A stretch of DNA of 64,000 nucleotides from an uncultured Opitutaceae bacterium. Its GTDB lineage: Bacteria; Verrucomicrobiota; Verrucomicrobiia; Opitutales; Opitutaceae. Positions within the stretch are counted from its first letter, which is position 1; each line of letters opens with the position of its first letter. The stretch is taken from assembly GCA_937889545.1 (NCBI GenBank), contig CALAOT010000003.1, positions 1 to 64,000 of the forward strand. Reading direction: 5' to 3'. Shown here piece after piece: positions 28,269 through 36,685 of the stretch. Made by a program: the position numbers and the translations under genes. The notes under the pieces were generated by a model that was not told the origin of the DNA, did no database searches, and was given only the letters and a program-made list of their open reading frames with translations.

Positions 28269-28685
28269 ATGAAGTCCCACCGGAAGGAACTATGGTTCGA
28301 CGTCCCCCAACGGAGGCAGCTGATAAACATCACGGGCCTGGTCGAGGACGCGCTGAGGGAGAGCGGGATCAAGGAGGGGCTCTGCCTCGTCAACGCGATG
28401 CACATCTCGGCCTCGGTCTTCATCAACGACGACGAGTCGGGCCTGCACGCCGACATTGAGAAGTGGCTGGAGAAACTGGCCCCTGAGAAACCGCACAGCC
28501 AGTACGCGCACAACAGGGGCGAGGACAACGCGGACGCCCATCTCAAGCGCACCATCATGGGCAGGGAGGTCGTCGTCGCGGTGACGGGCGGAGAGCTCGA
28601 TTTCGGGCCGTGGGAGCAGATATTCTACGGCGAGTTCGACGGAAGGCGCCGCAAGCGCGTGTTGGTGAAAATTGTCGGCGAATAG
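28269..28685 (+). CDS. YjbQ family protein (secondary thiamine-phosphate synthase-like)
   Basis: 138 residues from ATG 28269. Motifs are [74 protein letters not shown] and [14 protein letters not shown], with the conserved HIS..., [10 protein letters not shown] and final R-rich strand of the UPF0047/YjbQ family. YjbQ shows weak thiamine-phosphate synthase activity, but its physiological job is not known. It is cytoplasmic and monocistronic, convergent with the TMTC-like gene. Confidence 0.92.
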   Translation: MKSHRKELWFDVPQRRQLINITGLVEDALRESGIKEGLCLVNAMHISASVFINDDESGLHADIEKWLEKLAPEKPHSQYAHNRGEDNADAHLKRTIMGREVVVAVTGGELDFGPWEQIFYGEFDGRRRKRVLVKIVGE

Positions 28686-28826
28686 CCGCCGGTTTCCCGG
28701 TCCGGGCGCAATCCGGGCCAATTGAATGATGCGGCCCCGGCTCCCAGGGCGGAGACCGTTGCAGCCGCGCTGTCCTTGGTCAAAACCTCCCGTTGGGGGA
28801 CGGTGCGCGCCAAAGCCGCTGATTCC

Positions 28827-30812
28827 TCATGGCCCGGGTTCCCCTATTCTGGCCAGGAGTTGCCGGGCCGGGGCATTGCCAGGCTGAAGCCGCAGGACCT
28901 CCCTGAGCTGCGTCACCGCCTCACCGGTTCGGCCGGGGATCCTTAGCAGCGTGACCGCCAGGTTCATATGGAACGCGGCAACGTCAGGCGCGAGTCCCAG
29001 CGCCTCCTCATACTGGGCGATCGCCTCTTCCAACCGGCGGGGCATCTTCGCAAGGGCATTGCCGAGGTTGTAATGCGCCTCGGCGTAATCCGGCTCGAGC
29101 CGCAGCGCCTCCTCATACTGGGCGATCGCCTCATCCAGCCGGCCGGGCGTCCTCGCCAGGGCGCTCCCCAGGTTGTTATGCGCCTTCGGGTAATCGGGCT
29201 TGAGGCGCAGCGCCTCCTCATACTGGGCGATCGCCTCATCCAGCCGGCCGGGTATCCTCGCCAGGGCGCTCCCCAGGTTGTAATGCGCCTCGGGAACATC
29301 CGGCATGAGCCGCAGCGCCTCCTCATACTGGGCGATCGCCTCATCCAATCGGCCGGGCATCTTCTCCAGGGCAATCCCCAGGTTGTTATGCGCCTCCTCG
29401 TACTTGGGGTCGAGCCGCAGGGCCTCCTCATATTGGGCGATCGCCTCATCCGATCGGCCGGGGATCCTTTCCAGTGCGAGACCCAGATTGTTATGCGCCC
29501 GGACATTTTCCGGGCACTTGGCAACCGTGTCGCTCCAGATCCTTTCCTCGCTGCCGTAGATCCCGTTGCGCTGCCAGGTCAACCAGCCCAGGGCGACGGC
29601 CAGCGACAGCAAGACCGGCGGGCTTCGCCTTCCCAGCAGGCTGTGCAGGCCCAGGACAACCACCGCCGCCACGGCCGCCAGCGGCAGGTACATGCGGTGC
29701 TCCGCCATCGGCTGTCCCGCCACAGCGACCACGCTCGACGTCGGCGCCAGGATCAGGAACACCCAGGCCCAGGCGAACCCGAGCGCCCGCACGCCGCGGC
29801 CCCGCTGCACGGGTCGGACGAGGGCCCATGCCGCCGCCGCGAATAGGAGCAGGTTCACCGCCACATACGGCGCCGCCGCCCACGTTGGCCTGCCCGCCCA
29901 GCTCCCGTAATCAAAGACCAACGGGTGCGGCCAGACCGCCAAGCCAAGATACCGGACGACCACCCGGCTCTCCATCAGGGCGTACTCCCACCAGGCCCCC
30001 CCCAGGCCGAGCCCAACCCCGCGCTCGTGCACGTCCCGCAACAGGAATCCCAGCAAAAGCCATGTGCCCGCCAGCCCCAGATAATACCGCCAGCGACGCC
30101 GCCAAGCCTCTCCAAGCGTCCCGCCCACAAACGTCCGGTCATAGAGCAGCACCACAACCGGCGCCGTGACCATCACCTCCTTCGTCGCCATGCCAGCCAG
30201 GCAGAAGACAACCGAAAGGGCGGCATTCCAAATCCTGCCTCCTTCGGCATAGCGGATGAATCCATACAGCGTCAGCAGGTAGAACAAGCCCATCAACGAC
30301 TCCGCCCGCTGCGACACGTAGGTCACCGCCTCAGTCTGCATGGGATGCACCGTCCAGATCAGCGCGATGGCAAATGCCAGCGTCGAATCGGAGCAGGCGG
30401 CGCCGCCCGCGTCCAGGAAACGGGCAACGGACAACCCACGCAGCCTTGCCAGCGTCCGCCGCGCGATCCCGAACAGGATCACGCCCGCGAGGACGTGGAT
30501 CGCCAGGTTGGCGGCGTGGTAGCCCCACGCGTTCAGGCCCCCCAGCGCATAGTTGACCCCGAACGAGAGGTTCAGGACCGGCCGCCCCCCCACCCCCGAT
30601 TTCACGGGCGCCCGCAACGCCGACCAAATCGGCCACAGATGCCGGATCGTCGGGTTGTCCATGATGGACGACTTGTCGTCCAAGGTGAACGGCCCGGAAA
30701 AACTGTCCGCATAGGCCGCCGCTCCGGCGATCGCAATGAGCACGGGCGGCCAGATTCCGCCCAGGCGCGGCGGCTTGGATTCGGATGCGTCCGATGGCTG
30801 CGGCGCGTTCAA
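28827..30812 (-). CDS. TMTC-like multi-pass membrane protein with six TPRs
   Basis: 661 residues starting at TTG 30812 (no ATG lies before the first membrane helix). Residues about 20-420 are roughly ten transmembrane helices with a GT-C-like first loop (FTLDDKSSIMDNPTIRHLW) and GGRPVLNLSFGVNYALGGLNAWGYHAANLAIHVL, the pattern of TMTC-type putative O-glycosyltransferases. Then six TPR units of 35 residues (core EAIAQYEEALRLxPxxxEAHxNLGxALxxxPGR) face away from the membrane. Likely a protein glycosylation or cell-surface assembly factor; the sugar donor and target are unknown. The TPR units are nearly identical in DNA. Confidence 0.82.
   Translation of the reverse strand: MNAPQPSDASESKPPRLGGIWPPVLIAIAGAAAYADSFSGPFTLDDKSSIMDNPTIRHLWPIWSALRAPVKSGVGGRPVLNLSFGVNYALGGLNAWGYHAANLAIHVLAGVILFGIARRTLARLRGLSVARFLDAGGAACSDSTLAFAIALIWTVHPMQTEAVTYVSQRAESLMGLFYLLTLYGFIRYAEGGRIWNAALSVVFCLAGMATKEVMVTAPVVVLLYDRTFVGGTLGEAWRRRWRYYLGLAGTWLLLGFLLRDVHERGVGLGLGGAWWEYALMESRVVVRYLGLAVWPHPLVFDYGSWAGRPTWAAAPYVAVNLLLFAAAAWALVRPVQRGRGVRALGFAWAWVFLILAPTSSVVAVAGQPMAEHRMYLPLAAVAAVVVLGLHSLLGRRSPPVLLSLAVALGWLTWQRNGIYGSEERIWSDTVAKCPENVRAHNNLGLALERIPGRSDEAIAQYEEALRLDPKYEEAHNNLGIALEKMPGRLDEAIAQYEEALRLMPDVPEAHYNLGSALARIPGRLDEAIAQYEEALRLKPDYPKAHNNLGSALARTPGRLDEAIAQYEEALRLEPDYAEAHYNLGNALAKMPRRLEEAIAQYEEALGLAPDVAAFHMNLAVTLLRIPGRTGEAVTQLREVLRLQPGNAPARQLLARIGEPGP
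28965..29490. repeat. Five 105-bp tandem repeats inside the TPR region
   Basis: The block around TACTGGGCGATCGCCTC recurs at about 29016, 29121, 29226, 29331 and 29436, exactly 105 bp apart. They encode the 35-residue TPRs of the − strand gene. High DNA identity suggests recent expansion; copy number may vary between strains. Confidence 0.85.
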
Positions 30813-31218
30813 TGACCGCCTTTAGAACCGGCGAGCCGGCCGCTCACCCACCTGTCCGCTGCCCCGCAAGGGGCGCACGCCTTCCTGTTCGAACAGTCCG
30901 TCGTGCCGACGGAGCTCTATCCCCGCCTGTTCCCCCACTGTCAGTAGTGATCCCGATCTCCTCGCGTTGGGCACAATGGATTTGAAAGAAGGCGGCAAAC
31001 GGCCTCAACCATGAAAGGATTGGGAGGAGAAAGGGAATCGCCGCGGGGATTGATGCCGAACGGATGAGCGGCCTGCCTTCGGCGCGATCCCAGGGGTTCC
31101 TTCGGCCCGGCCGATTGCGCCGCGCTACGTCGATCGCACCTTCCGGCCGGCGCCCCGCGCCAGGCGCGGGACCCGCTTAAGAATCGCGTTCCGCGCCGCC
31201 CCAGCACAGGTTGTGCGG
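30813..31218. other. Intergenic region with a possible decayed coding fragment
   Basis: This 405-bp gap lies between the TMTC-like gene and a small membrane protein gene. In the + frame from 30816 to 30947 there is no stop and no start codon, and the 3' half reads GAHAFLFEQSVVPTELYPRLFPHCQ-like sequence ending in TAG (shown here only in outline), more protein-like than its surroundings; it may be the tail of a decayed gene. A 7-bp stem with 3-nt loop (CCCGCGC / GCGCGGG) lies at 31154-31170. Nothing else is recognised. Confidence 0.35.
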
Positions 31219-31380
31219 GTGAACAAGCTCTGCACCTTCGCCGGCGCGCTGATCGGGGGCTATGCCGGGTGGTACCTTTGCGACGGCCTTGGAACAATCA
31301 CCGCATTCGTCGCAAGCGGAGCGGGCAGCGTGGCGGGGGTCTACCTGGGCTGGAAGCTGGCCCGCAGGATCGAGGGCTGA
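31219..31380 (+). CDS. 53-residue Gly-rich small membrane protein
   Basis: GTG start at 31219, TGA at 31378. The product begins VNKLCTFAGALIGGYAGWY and ends VAGVYLGWKLARRIEG, with two hydrophobic Gly-rich helices and a positive C-terminal tail. This matches a small, widespread 'MNKL.TF.G...GGY.GW.LG' membrane protein type with Gly-zipper spacing. The function is unknown. The upstream ATG-free region and the GTG start make it easy to miss. It is convergent with the CDF gene 15 bp away. Confidence 0.7.
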   Translation: MNKLCTFAGALIGGYAGWYLCDGLGTITAFVASGAGSVAGVYLGWKLARRIEG

Positions 31381-31395
31381 CGGGGGCGCGACCCG

Positions 31396-32298
31396 TCAGT
31401 AGGGCTCGACGTGGACCGTGACGTCGCTCACCCGTAGCCGCGAGGCCAGGAGCGTGTCCTTCACGGCGTGCGCGATCCCGTGGCCCTCGCGTACGCTCAG
31501 GTCGCCGGGGACGCGGATCTGGATGTCCACGAGGTAGCTCAATCCGCTCTTGCGCACCCGGCACTTGTCGAGGCTCGCCACGCCGGGAACGCGCGCCGCC
31601 ATCGCGCGCACGGCGTTCTCAAGCCTGGCGGGCACCGCTATGTCCATCACCTCGTTGAGCGCCCGCTTGAATATGCCGCCCCCGTTGAATGCGATCACGG
31701 CCGCCGCCACAAGCGCCGCCCATCCGTCGGCCGCGGCGTATCCGGGCCCGCCCACGACCGCGATCGAAATGCCCACGAATGCGGCGGCCGATGTCATGGC
31801 GTCAGAGAGATGGTGCCACGCCTCGGCGAAGAGGGCCGTGCTTTCCGTGTCGCGCCCGACCTCGTTCAGTCGCCGGGAAAAGACGACCTTGGCCGCCGCA
31901 ACGCAGGCCAGGATGAGCAGGGTCCACCACTGCGGCAGGCGCCGCGGGTCGCGGATCTCGTTGATCGCGTGCCACCCAATTCCCACGCCCGCCCCGAGGA
32001 CCACGAGCGCCGTCAGGAGCCCGGCCACGGCCTCGGCCTTGCCATGGCCGTAGGGATGGTCCCGGTCGGGCGGCCGCGCGGCCCACTGGATGCCGGCCCA
32101 GATCAGGACCGAGATCGCGATGTCGGTCAGGGATTCGACGCCGTCGGCCACGAGCGCGTACGCGCTCCCGAGGATGCCCCCGGCGATCTTGATCAGCCCG
32201 AGGACCGCGTTCAGCGCCATGCCGCGCACAATCAGCCGCGCGCCCTTGTTCGCGCGGTCCACCGTTGCGGCGTGGTGTGCGGGAAGATCGGGAGCCAT
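31396..32298 (-). CDS. Cation diffusion facilitator (CDF) family metal exporter
   Basis: 300 residues from ATG 32298; a longer frame exists but would overlap the divergent ACT gene start region. About six transmembrane helices with the metal-site segments LVADGVESLTDIAISVLIW, DRDHPYGHGKAEAVAGLL and AWHHLSDAMTSAAAFVGI, followed by the cytoplasmic ferredoxin-like domain (VPGVASLDKCRVRKSGLSYLVDIQIRV). CDF proteins export Zn2+, Fe2+, Mn2+ or Co2+ by proton antiport. The first site has Asp residues and the second His and Asp, compatible with Zn or Fe. Specificity is not settled. Confidence 0.9.
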   Translation of the reverse strand: MAPDLPAHHAATVDRANKGARLIVRGMALNAVLGLIKIAGGILGSAYALVADGVESLTDIAISVLIWAGIQWAARPPDRDHPYGHGKAEAVAGLLTALVVLGAGVGIGWHAINEIRDPRRLPQWWTLLILACVAAAKVVFSRRLNEVGRDTESTALFAEAWHHLSDAMTSAAAFVGISIAVVGGPGYAAADGWAALVAAAVIAFNGGGIFKRALNEVMDIAVPARLENAVRAMAARVPGVASLDKCRVRKSGLSYLVDIQIRVPGDLSVREGHGIAHAVKDTLLASRLRVSDVTVHVEPY

Positions 32299-32386
32299 GC
32301 CAGCCGGGAATCTGCCTTCGCCCGGGGCAAATCTCAACACCTCGCCGTTGACCCCGGTGGCAACCGCGCCATTATCCGGGCGAGCC

Positions 32387-32842
32387 ATGGCCGCCCAGAC
32401 CAGCACGACGCCACAGGATCCCGTGAAACAGTTCTCGGTTTTCGCGGAGAACCGGGTCGGCCGCCTCTACGACCTGACTTCGCTCCTGAAGAAGCACAAC
32501 GTGCACATCATGGCGATCACTGTCCTCGACACGACGGACAGCTCGATCATCCGGATCATCGTCGACGACCCGGACAAGGCACGGGAGCTGATGGTGTCCA
32601 ATGACTTCCCCTACGCGGAATGCAGCATCCTGGCGGTCGAGTTCGGCGACGAATCGGAGCTGAGCGATGCGCTGGCCGCGCTCCTCGAGGCGGAGATCAA
32701 CATCCACTACGTCTACAGCTTCATCAGGCGGCCGGCCGAGCGCTCGGCCCTTGCAATCAATACGGAGGATCCCGACACCGCGGCCCAGGCGCTCGCAAAC
32801 CGCGGCTTCAAGGTCCTCCAGCAGAGCGACATATCGAGATAG
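32387..32842 (+). CDS. Tandem ACT-domain protein
   Basis: 151 residues from ATG 32387. Two ACT-like beta-alpha-beta-beta-alpha-beta units are visible: FSVFAENRVGRLYDLTSLLKKHNVHIMAITVLDT and LAALLEAEINIHYVYSFIRR...SALAINTEDPDTAAQALANRGFKVL. There is no attached enzyme, so it is probably a free amino-acid sensor. Verrucomicrobial and planctomycete genomes often carry such stand-alone ACT proteins. It is divergent from the CDF gene and convergent with the DUF3299 gene. Confidence 0.85.
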   Translation: MAAQTSTTPQDPVKQFSVFAENRVGRLYDLTSLLKKHNVHIMAITVLDTTDSSIIRIIVDDPDKARELMVSNDFPYAECSILAVEFGDESELSDALAALLEAEINIHYVYSFIRRPAERSALAINTEDPDTAAQALANRGFKVLQQSDISR

Positions 32843-32875
32843 ATGCCCCGGGGTGCCCGAGGGCGCGCGGGCGCC

Positions 32876-33391
32876 CTATTCCGCAATCTGCCCGGGACCC
32901 TCGGCGTCCAGCTCGTAGATCCCGGTCATGTACCCGCTCTCGAACGTAGCGCTGACCTTGAACGTCCCCCGGAACGAGATGGGCACGTCCTGGGTAATGG
33001 GCACGCCCTTCGGGATCTTCACGATCACCCAGTCGTTCATGTTGGGCACGGTGCCGTAGCAGCACGCCATCTGGTTGGCCATCAGGAGAAACTCGATCGC
33101 CTTGCCGCTGCCGTTCTCGAGCTTGGTGGGCAGCATGAAGCCAGTCACGATGGCCTTTCTGCCGTTCCACGACTTGACCGTTGCCGGGATCTGGTCCTCC
33201 CCGGTGGGCGGCGGCGCCTTCGGATTGGCGAGAGGATCGTATTCCGGCGCGATGAACTTGTAGCTCGAGAGCAGGTCGAATCCGAGCTTGAGGTAGCCGG
33301 CTTCGACCCCGGGCGCCAGGATCTGGGACGGCGCCGGCCCGCCGAATGCGGCAAGCGGAAGCGCAGCAAGCGCCATGAGGAACAGCTTCAT
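32876..33391 (-). CDS. Secreted DUF3299 protein
   Basis: 171 residues from ATG 33391, giving the signal peptide MKLFLMALAALPLAAFG. The DUF3299 pattern is present: PATVKSWNGRKAIVTGFMLPT, IEFLLMANQMACCYGTVPNMNDWVIVKIP and a final strand set ending near GYMTGIYELDA. The adjacent Cys pair (ACCYG) could bind metal or form a disulfide. The family role is unknown, though members occur with metal or ABC-transport genes. The open frame upstream to 34519 is antisense to the CorC gene and not coding. Confidence 0.85.
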   Translation of the reverse strand: MKLFLMALAALPLAAFGGPAPSQILAPGVEAGYLKLGFDLLSSYKFIAPEYDPLANPKAPPPTGEDQIPATVKSWNGRKAIVTGFMLPTKLENGSGKAIEFLLMANQMACCYGTVPNMNDWVIVKIPKGVPITQDVPISFRGTFKVSATFESGYMTGIYELDAEGPGQIAE

Positions 33392-33586
33392 CCCCACGAC
33401 CCTACCACAACCGCGGGAATCGTCAAAGGGCCGTTTCGGCCGGCCCGCCGCCGGGGAACTGCGCATGTCTTTCATGCTGGAGCATGTCCGGATCCACGCG
33501 GATGGGCGCGCGGCGGGGCCAGCCGCCCCGCGCGTCCCGCCTCGGGATTGCATCGGCGGGCGAAAGTCCACCATTATAAGCCCTCC

Positions 33587-34918
33587 ATGCCTAATGCCGC
33601 GAACGAGTTGCTGATCCTCGGGCTCCTCATTGTCGCAAACGGGGTCCTGACCGCGGCGGAAACCGCGCTCGTGGCGGCGCGCAGGGAAAAGCTCGGGCGC
33701 ATGGCCGAGGCCGGCGGAAAGGGCGCCCGGGCCGCGCTGGCCATTGCGGAGCATCCCGGGCGCTTCCTGGCCGTCGTCCAGTTCTGGCTGACGCTGAGCA
33801 CCGTCATCGCCGCCATCGTCGTGGTCGCGTCGGCCGCCGACGAGTTCACCTCCTGGTTCTCGCGGTGGCCCGCCGCCGCGCCCTGGGCGCAGGCGATCGG
33901 GATGGTCGTGGCGACGCTGGGCCTGAGCGCGGTCATGCTCGTCTTTGGCGAGCTCCTCCCGAAGCGGATCGCCCTCTCGAGCCCCGAGCGGGCGGCGGCG
34001 ATCCTCGGGCCCGCCATGCGCTCCTTCATGCGCGTTGTCGGCCCTTTCTCGTACTCGCTCGGCGCGGCGAGCGACGCGCTGGCGCGCACGCTGGGGTTCA
34101 GGCCGAGGCCGCTTGCGGAGACGGTGGGCGACGACGACGTGCGCGCTCTTGTCGAGCGCGGGCTCCACGCGGGCGTCTTCAAGCAGTCCGAGAAGGAGAT
34201 GGTCGAGGGGGTCCTGTCCCTCGACATCCTGCCCGTGACGGCGATCATGACGCCGCGCTCGAAGATCGTGTTCCTCAACATCGACGACAACGAGGAGACG
34301 AACTGGCGCAAGATCGTGACGAGCGGGCACTCGTACTTCCCCGTGTACCAGACAAAGCGCGACCAGGTGGTCGGCATGGTCTCGGTGAAGGCGCTGTGGG
34401 CGCACTCGGCGATCGGCCTGCCCACGACGCTCAAGAACCTGCTCGTGCCCCCTCTCATGGTCCAGGAGTCGATGACGGCGACCCAGCTGCTCGAGCAGTT
34501 TAAGAAGACGGGCCGGCACACGGCCGTGGTCTCGGACGAGTTCGGGGCGATCCAGGGCCTCGTGACGCTGATCGACGTCTTCGAGGCGATCGTAGGCGAT
34601 CTTCCGGAGCCCGGACGGCGCAACCAGGACGGCGTGAAGCGGCGCGAGGACGGCTCATGGCTCGTCGACGCGGCGCTCCCGATCGCCGACTTCAAGGCGC
34701 TCCTCGGGATCTCCGCGGCGCTCCCGAACGAGCCGGAGGCGGAATTCCGGACCGCCGGGGGCTTCGCGATCACGCAGTTTGGGCGGATTCCCGCCCAGGG
34801 CGACCGATTCGAGTGGGGGGACTGGCGCTTCGAGGTGGCCGAGATGGACCGGCGCCGGGTGGACAAGATCGTCGTCTCGCGCCTCCTTCCCCAGGCGGTC
34901 CGGACGCCCGGGGAATAA
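33587..34918 (+). CDS. CorC/HlyC-family (CNNM/DUF21-CBS) membrane transporter
   Basis: 443 residues from ATG 33587. The DUF21 transmembrane domain (ILGLLIVANGVLTAAETALVAARR, then VVQFWLTLSTVIAAIVVV, LSAVMLVFGELLPKRIA) is followed by a pair of CBS domains (VTAIMTPRSKIVFLNID..., HTAVVSDEFGAIQGLVTLIDV) and a C-terminal CorC_HlyC domain (ALPIADFKALLGIS...GGFAITQFGRIPAQGDRFEW). The family is linked to Mg2+ or Co2+ efflux; the old name hemolysin is misleading. No operon partner. Confidence 0.93.
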   Translation: MPNAANELLILGLLIVANGVLTAAETALVAARREKLGRMAEAGGKGARAALAIAEHPGRFLAVVQFWLTLSTVIAAIVVVASAADEFTSWFSRWPAAAPWAQAIGMVVATLGLSAVMLVFGELLPKRIALSSPERAAAILGPAMRSFMRVVGPFSYSLGAASDALARTLGFRPRPLAETVGDDDVRALVERGLHAGVFKQSEKEMVEGVLSLDILPVTAIMTPRSKIVFLNIDDNEETNWRKIVTSGHSYFPVYQTKRDQVVGMVSVKALWAHSAIGLPTTLKNLLVPPLMVQESMTATQLLEQFKKTGRHTAVVSDEFGAIQGLVTLIDVFEAIVGDLPEPGRRNQDGVKRREDGSWLVDAALPIADFKALLGISAALPNEPEAEFRTAGGFAITQFGRIPAQGDRFEWGDWRFEVAEMDRRRVDKIVVSRLLPQAVRTPGE

Positions 34919-34997
34919 CCTGTCCGCAAGTTCCGCCAACTTGAAGTTGCGTTCCCCTGGCGCGGCGCCGATCGTTGCGCCGTTCCATGAGCGACCC

Positions 34998-35930
34998 ATG
35001 CAAGACCCGTTCACCGGACTCCCGACCCGCATCCGCGGGCGGATCCTGCCCGGAGCGCGGGAGCGACTCGGTCTTCAGGACGATCACCGCCGAAGACTGG
35101 AGACGCTCGCTCGCCTCCGCGCGGCTGCAGCCGAATGCGGTCTCCGAGCAGATTCGGACCGCGATCTCGTCCTCCTCGCGGAAGACGAAGTAAGCCTGCT
35201 GGAGGGCGCGGGCCCAGAATGGGCCGGGCTGGGCGCGGCCATCCGGGCCCTCCGCGCCAGCCTGCCGCTCCGTTCCCTTGCCGACTTCGGCTTTTCCGAG
35301 GCGGAGGACAACCCGCTCGAGGAGGCGAATCCGCGCATGCTCCAGATCGGGGTCGGCGTCGAGGCGTGGGCGTTCGCGTCGGCGGGCGACGGCTCCGTCT
35401 ACAAGTTCTATCTGCCGCGGGAGGTGAAGCGCATCGGCAGCGAGTTCGGCTTCGAGCGCGGCGACGAGACGCTGCTGCTGGCCGCGGCCCGGCTCGGCGA
35501 CTACCGCGCGCTGCTGGAAAAGCTCCTGATCATCCATGCCCTCGGCGGCATGGCGACCGAGGTCGTCGCGGTGACGCCCGAGGGCATCCTCGTCGCGAAG
35601 CAGGCGCTCGGCGAGCCCCTGCCCCAGGGCGATGACATGTCCCGGGACCTGCCGGCCGACCTGATCGAGATCCCGTCGCGCTTCCTGCGGGCCAACCGCG
35701 ACCATCCCCGGCTGCTCTTCCTTGACGGCCGGCCCTACCTGGTCGCCGACCTGCACGCGCGCAACTTTGTGCGGGCGACCGACGGGGCGCTGCGCGTGAT
35801 CGACCTGGTGGCGGGCCCTTGGCCCGGGGCCGACTCCCTGGCCGATCCGTTGGCCGCGGAATGGCTGGAGCGCGTGCGGGCCGATCCGCGGGCATCCGCC
35901 CTCCCGGCGGCGCCGGACGAGGAGCTCTGA
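34998..35930 (+). CDS. Protein-kinase-fold protein of unknown substrate
   Basis: 310 residues from ATG 34998. The C-terminal 200 residues look like a kinase fold: a glycine-containing strand pair with a Lys (VGVEAWAFASAGDGSVYKFYL), a helix with EFGF...LLEKLLIIHALGG, a hinge region (GILVAKQALGEPL) and DLHARNFVRATDGALRVIDL, which resembles the catalytic-loop D-x-H-x-x-N and the metal-binding Asp of aminoglycoside/HipA-like or 'polyvalent protein' kinases. The N-terminal 90 residues are helical and unassigned. It is cytoplasmic and has no toxin or antitoxin neighbour. Kinase fold likely; activity and target unproven. Confidence 0.55.
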   Translation: MQDPFTGLPTRIRGRILPGARERLGLQDDHRRRLETLARLRAAAAECGLRADSDRDLVLLAEDEVSLLEGAGPEWAGLGAAIRALRASLPLRSLADFGFSEAEDNPLEEANPRMLQIGVGVEAWAFASAGDGSVYKFYLPREVKRIGSEFGFERGDETLLLAAARLGDYRALLEKLLIIHALGGMATEVVAVTPEGILVAKQALGEPLPQGDDMSRDLPADLIEIPSRFLRANRDHPRLLFLDGRPYLVADLHARNFVRATDGALRVIDLVAGPWPGADSLADPLAAEWLERVRADPRASALPAAPDEEL

Positions 35931-35946
35931 GCCTGCCGCCGGCGCG

Positions 35947-36468
35947 TCAGCCCTTGTCGGCCGCAAGGACTCCGAGGATCACCTCGGCCTGCTTGCTGGT
36001 CGTGCCCTTGTAGTCGGTGTAGATGATCTTGCCGCCCTTGATCAGGTAGGCCGAACGCTTCGCCGCTCCGCCCGGGTACGTCGGCACGCCGAAGGCGTTG
36101 ATGACGCCGTCGTCGGTGTCGGCGATGAGGGTAAACGGCAGATGGTACTTGTCCTTGAACGCCTTCTGGGCGGCCACGTCGTCGTGGCTGACGCCAACCA
36201 CGGCGACGCCCTTGTCCGTGAGGCTCTCGTATCCGTCGCGCAGGGAGCAGCCCTGGGCGGTGCAGCCGGGCGTGTCGGCCTTGGGGTAGAAATAGACCAG
36301 GGTGTAGGTCTGCTTGGAATAGACGTCGGCGAGATTGACCTTCTGGCCGGTCTCGGTGACGCCGGTGACTTCGGGGGCTTTGTCGCCCACCTTGAGCTCG
36401 GCTTTTGCGGGATTTGACATGGCAAGTGCGGTTGAAAGGGCTAGGAGGGGCAGGAGCGTCAGTTTCAT
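35947..36468 (-). CDS. Exported BCP/PrxQ-type peroxiredoxin
   Basis: 173 residues from ATG 36468, with a signal peptide (LTLLPLLALSTALAMSNPAKA). The peroxidatic Cys69 in PKADTPGCTAQGC and a second Cys five residues later (Cys74) are the CxxxxC arrangement of the alpha-2 type PrxQ/BCP group. VVGVSHDDVAAQKAFKDKY and the Arg near the end of the fold are present. It reduces H2O2 or organic hydroperoxides with thioredoxin-like reductants; the signal peptide places it in the periplasm, less usual for this class. Confidence 0.92.
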   Translation of the reverse strand: MKLTLLPLLALSTALAMSNPAKAELKVGDKAPEVTGVTETGQKVNLADVYSKQTYTLVYFYPKADTPGCTAQGCSLRDGYESLTDKGVAVVGVSHDDVAAQKAFKDKYHLPFTLIADTDDGVINAFGVPTYPGGAAKRSAYLIKGGKIIYTDYKGTTSKQAEVILGVLAADKG

Positions 36469-36685
36469 TGGGGGTCGGCAAGCTGATCCCTGCGGGCGTT
36501 TTTTGCAAGTCGGGGAGGAATGAGAAAATCGGCGGGTCCCTGGCCTCTTTTTGGGAACCTTTTGCAGCCCGCGGACGACTAAATTCATCCCTCGGAAAGC
36601 GGCCGTTGCCCGGCATTGCATTTATGCGCTTTCTCTGTAAGCAGCATTGTCCTTCATGCCATTCCCTTCGCCCCCAAGAGCCCGC

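Noticed and set aside
29010-29440. GCGATCGC palindromes as HIP1-like repeats
   Set aside because: They occur only as part of the TPR codons AIAQ and are not scattered through the window.
28965-29490. CRISPR-like array
   Set aside because: The regular 105-bp spacing and repeat units are in frame and encode TPRs; there are no unique spacers of 30-40 bp.
31154-31170. CCCGCGCC/GGCGCGGG palindrome as a regulatory site
   Set aside because: A short GC-rich palindrome is expected by chance in this base composition, and nothing nearby supports a role.
33400-34519. Long antisense open frame upstream of the DUF3299 gene
   Set aside because: It runs opposite to the CorC gene, has no domain signature, and reflects GC-rich third positions.
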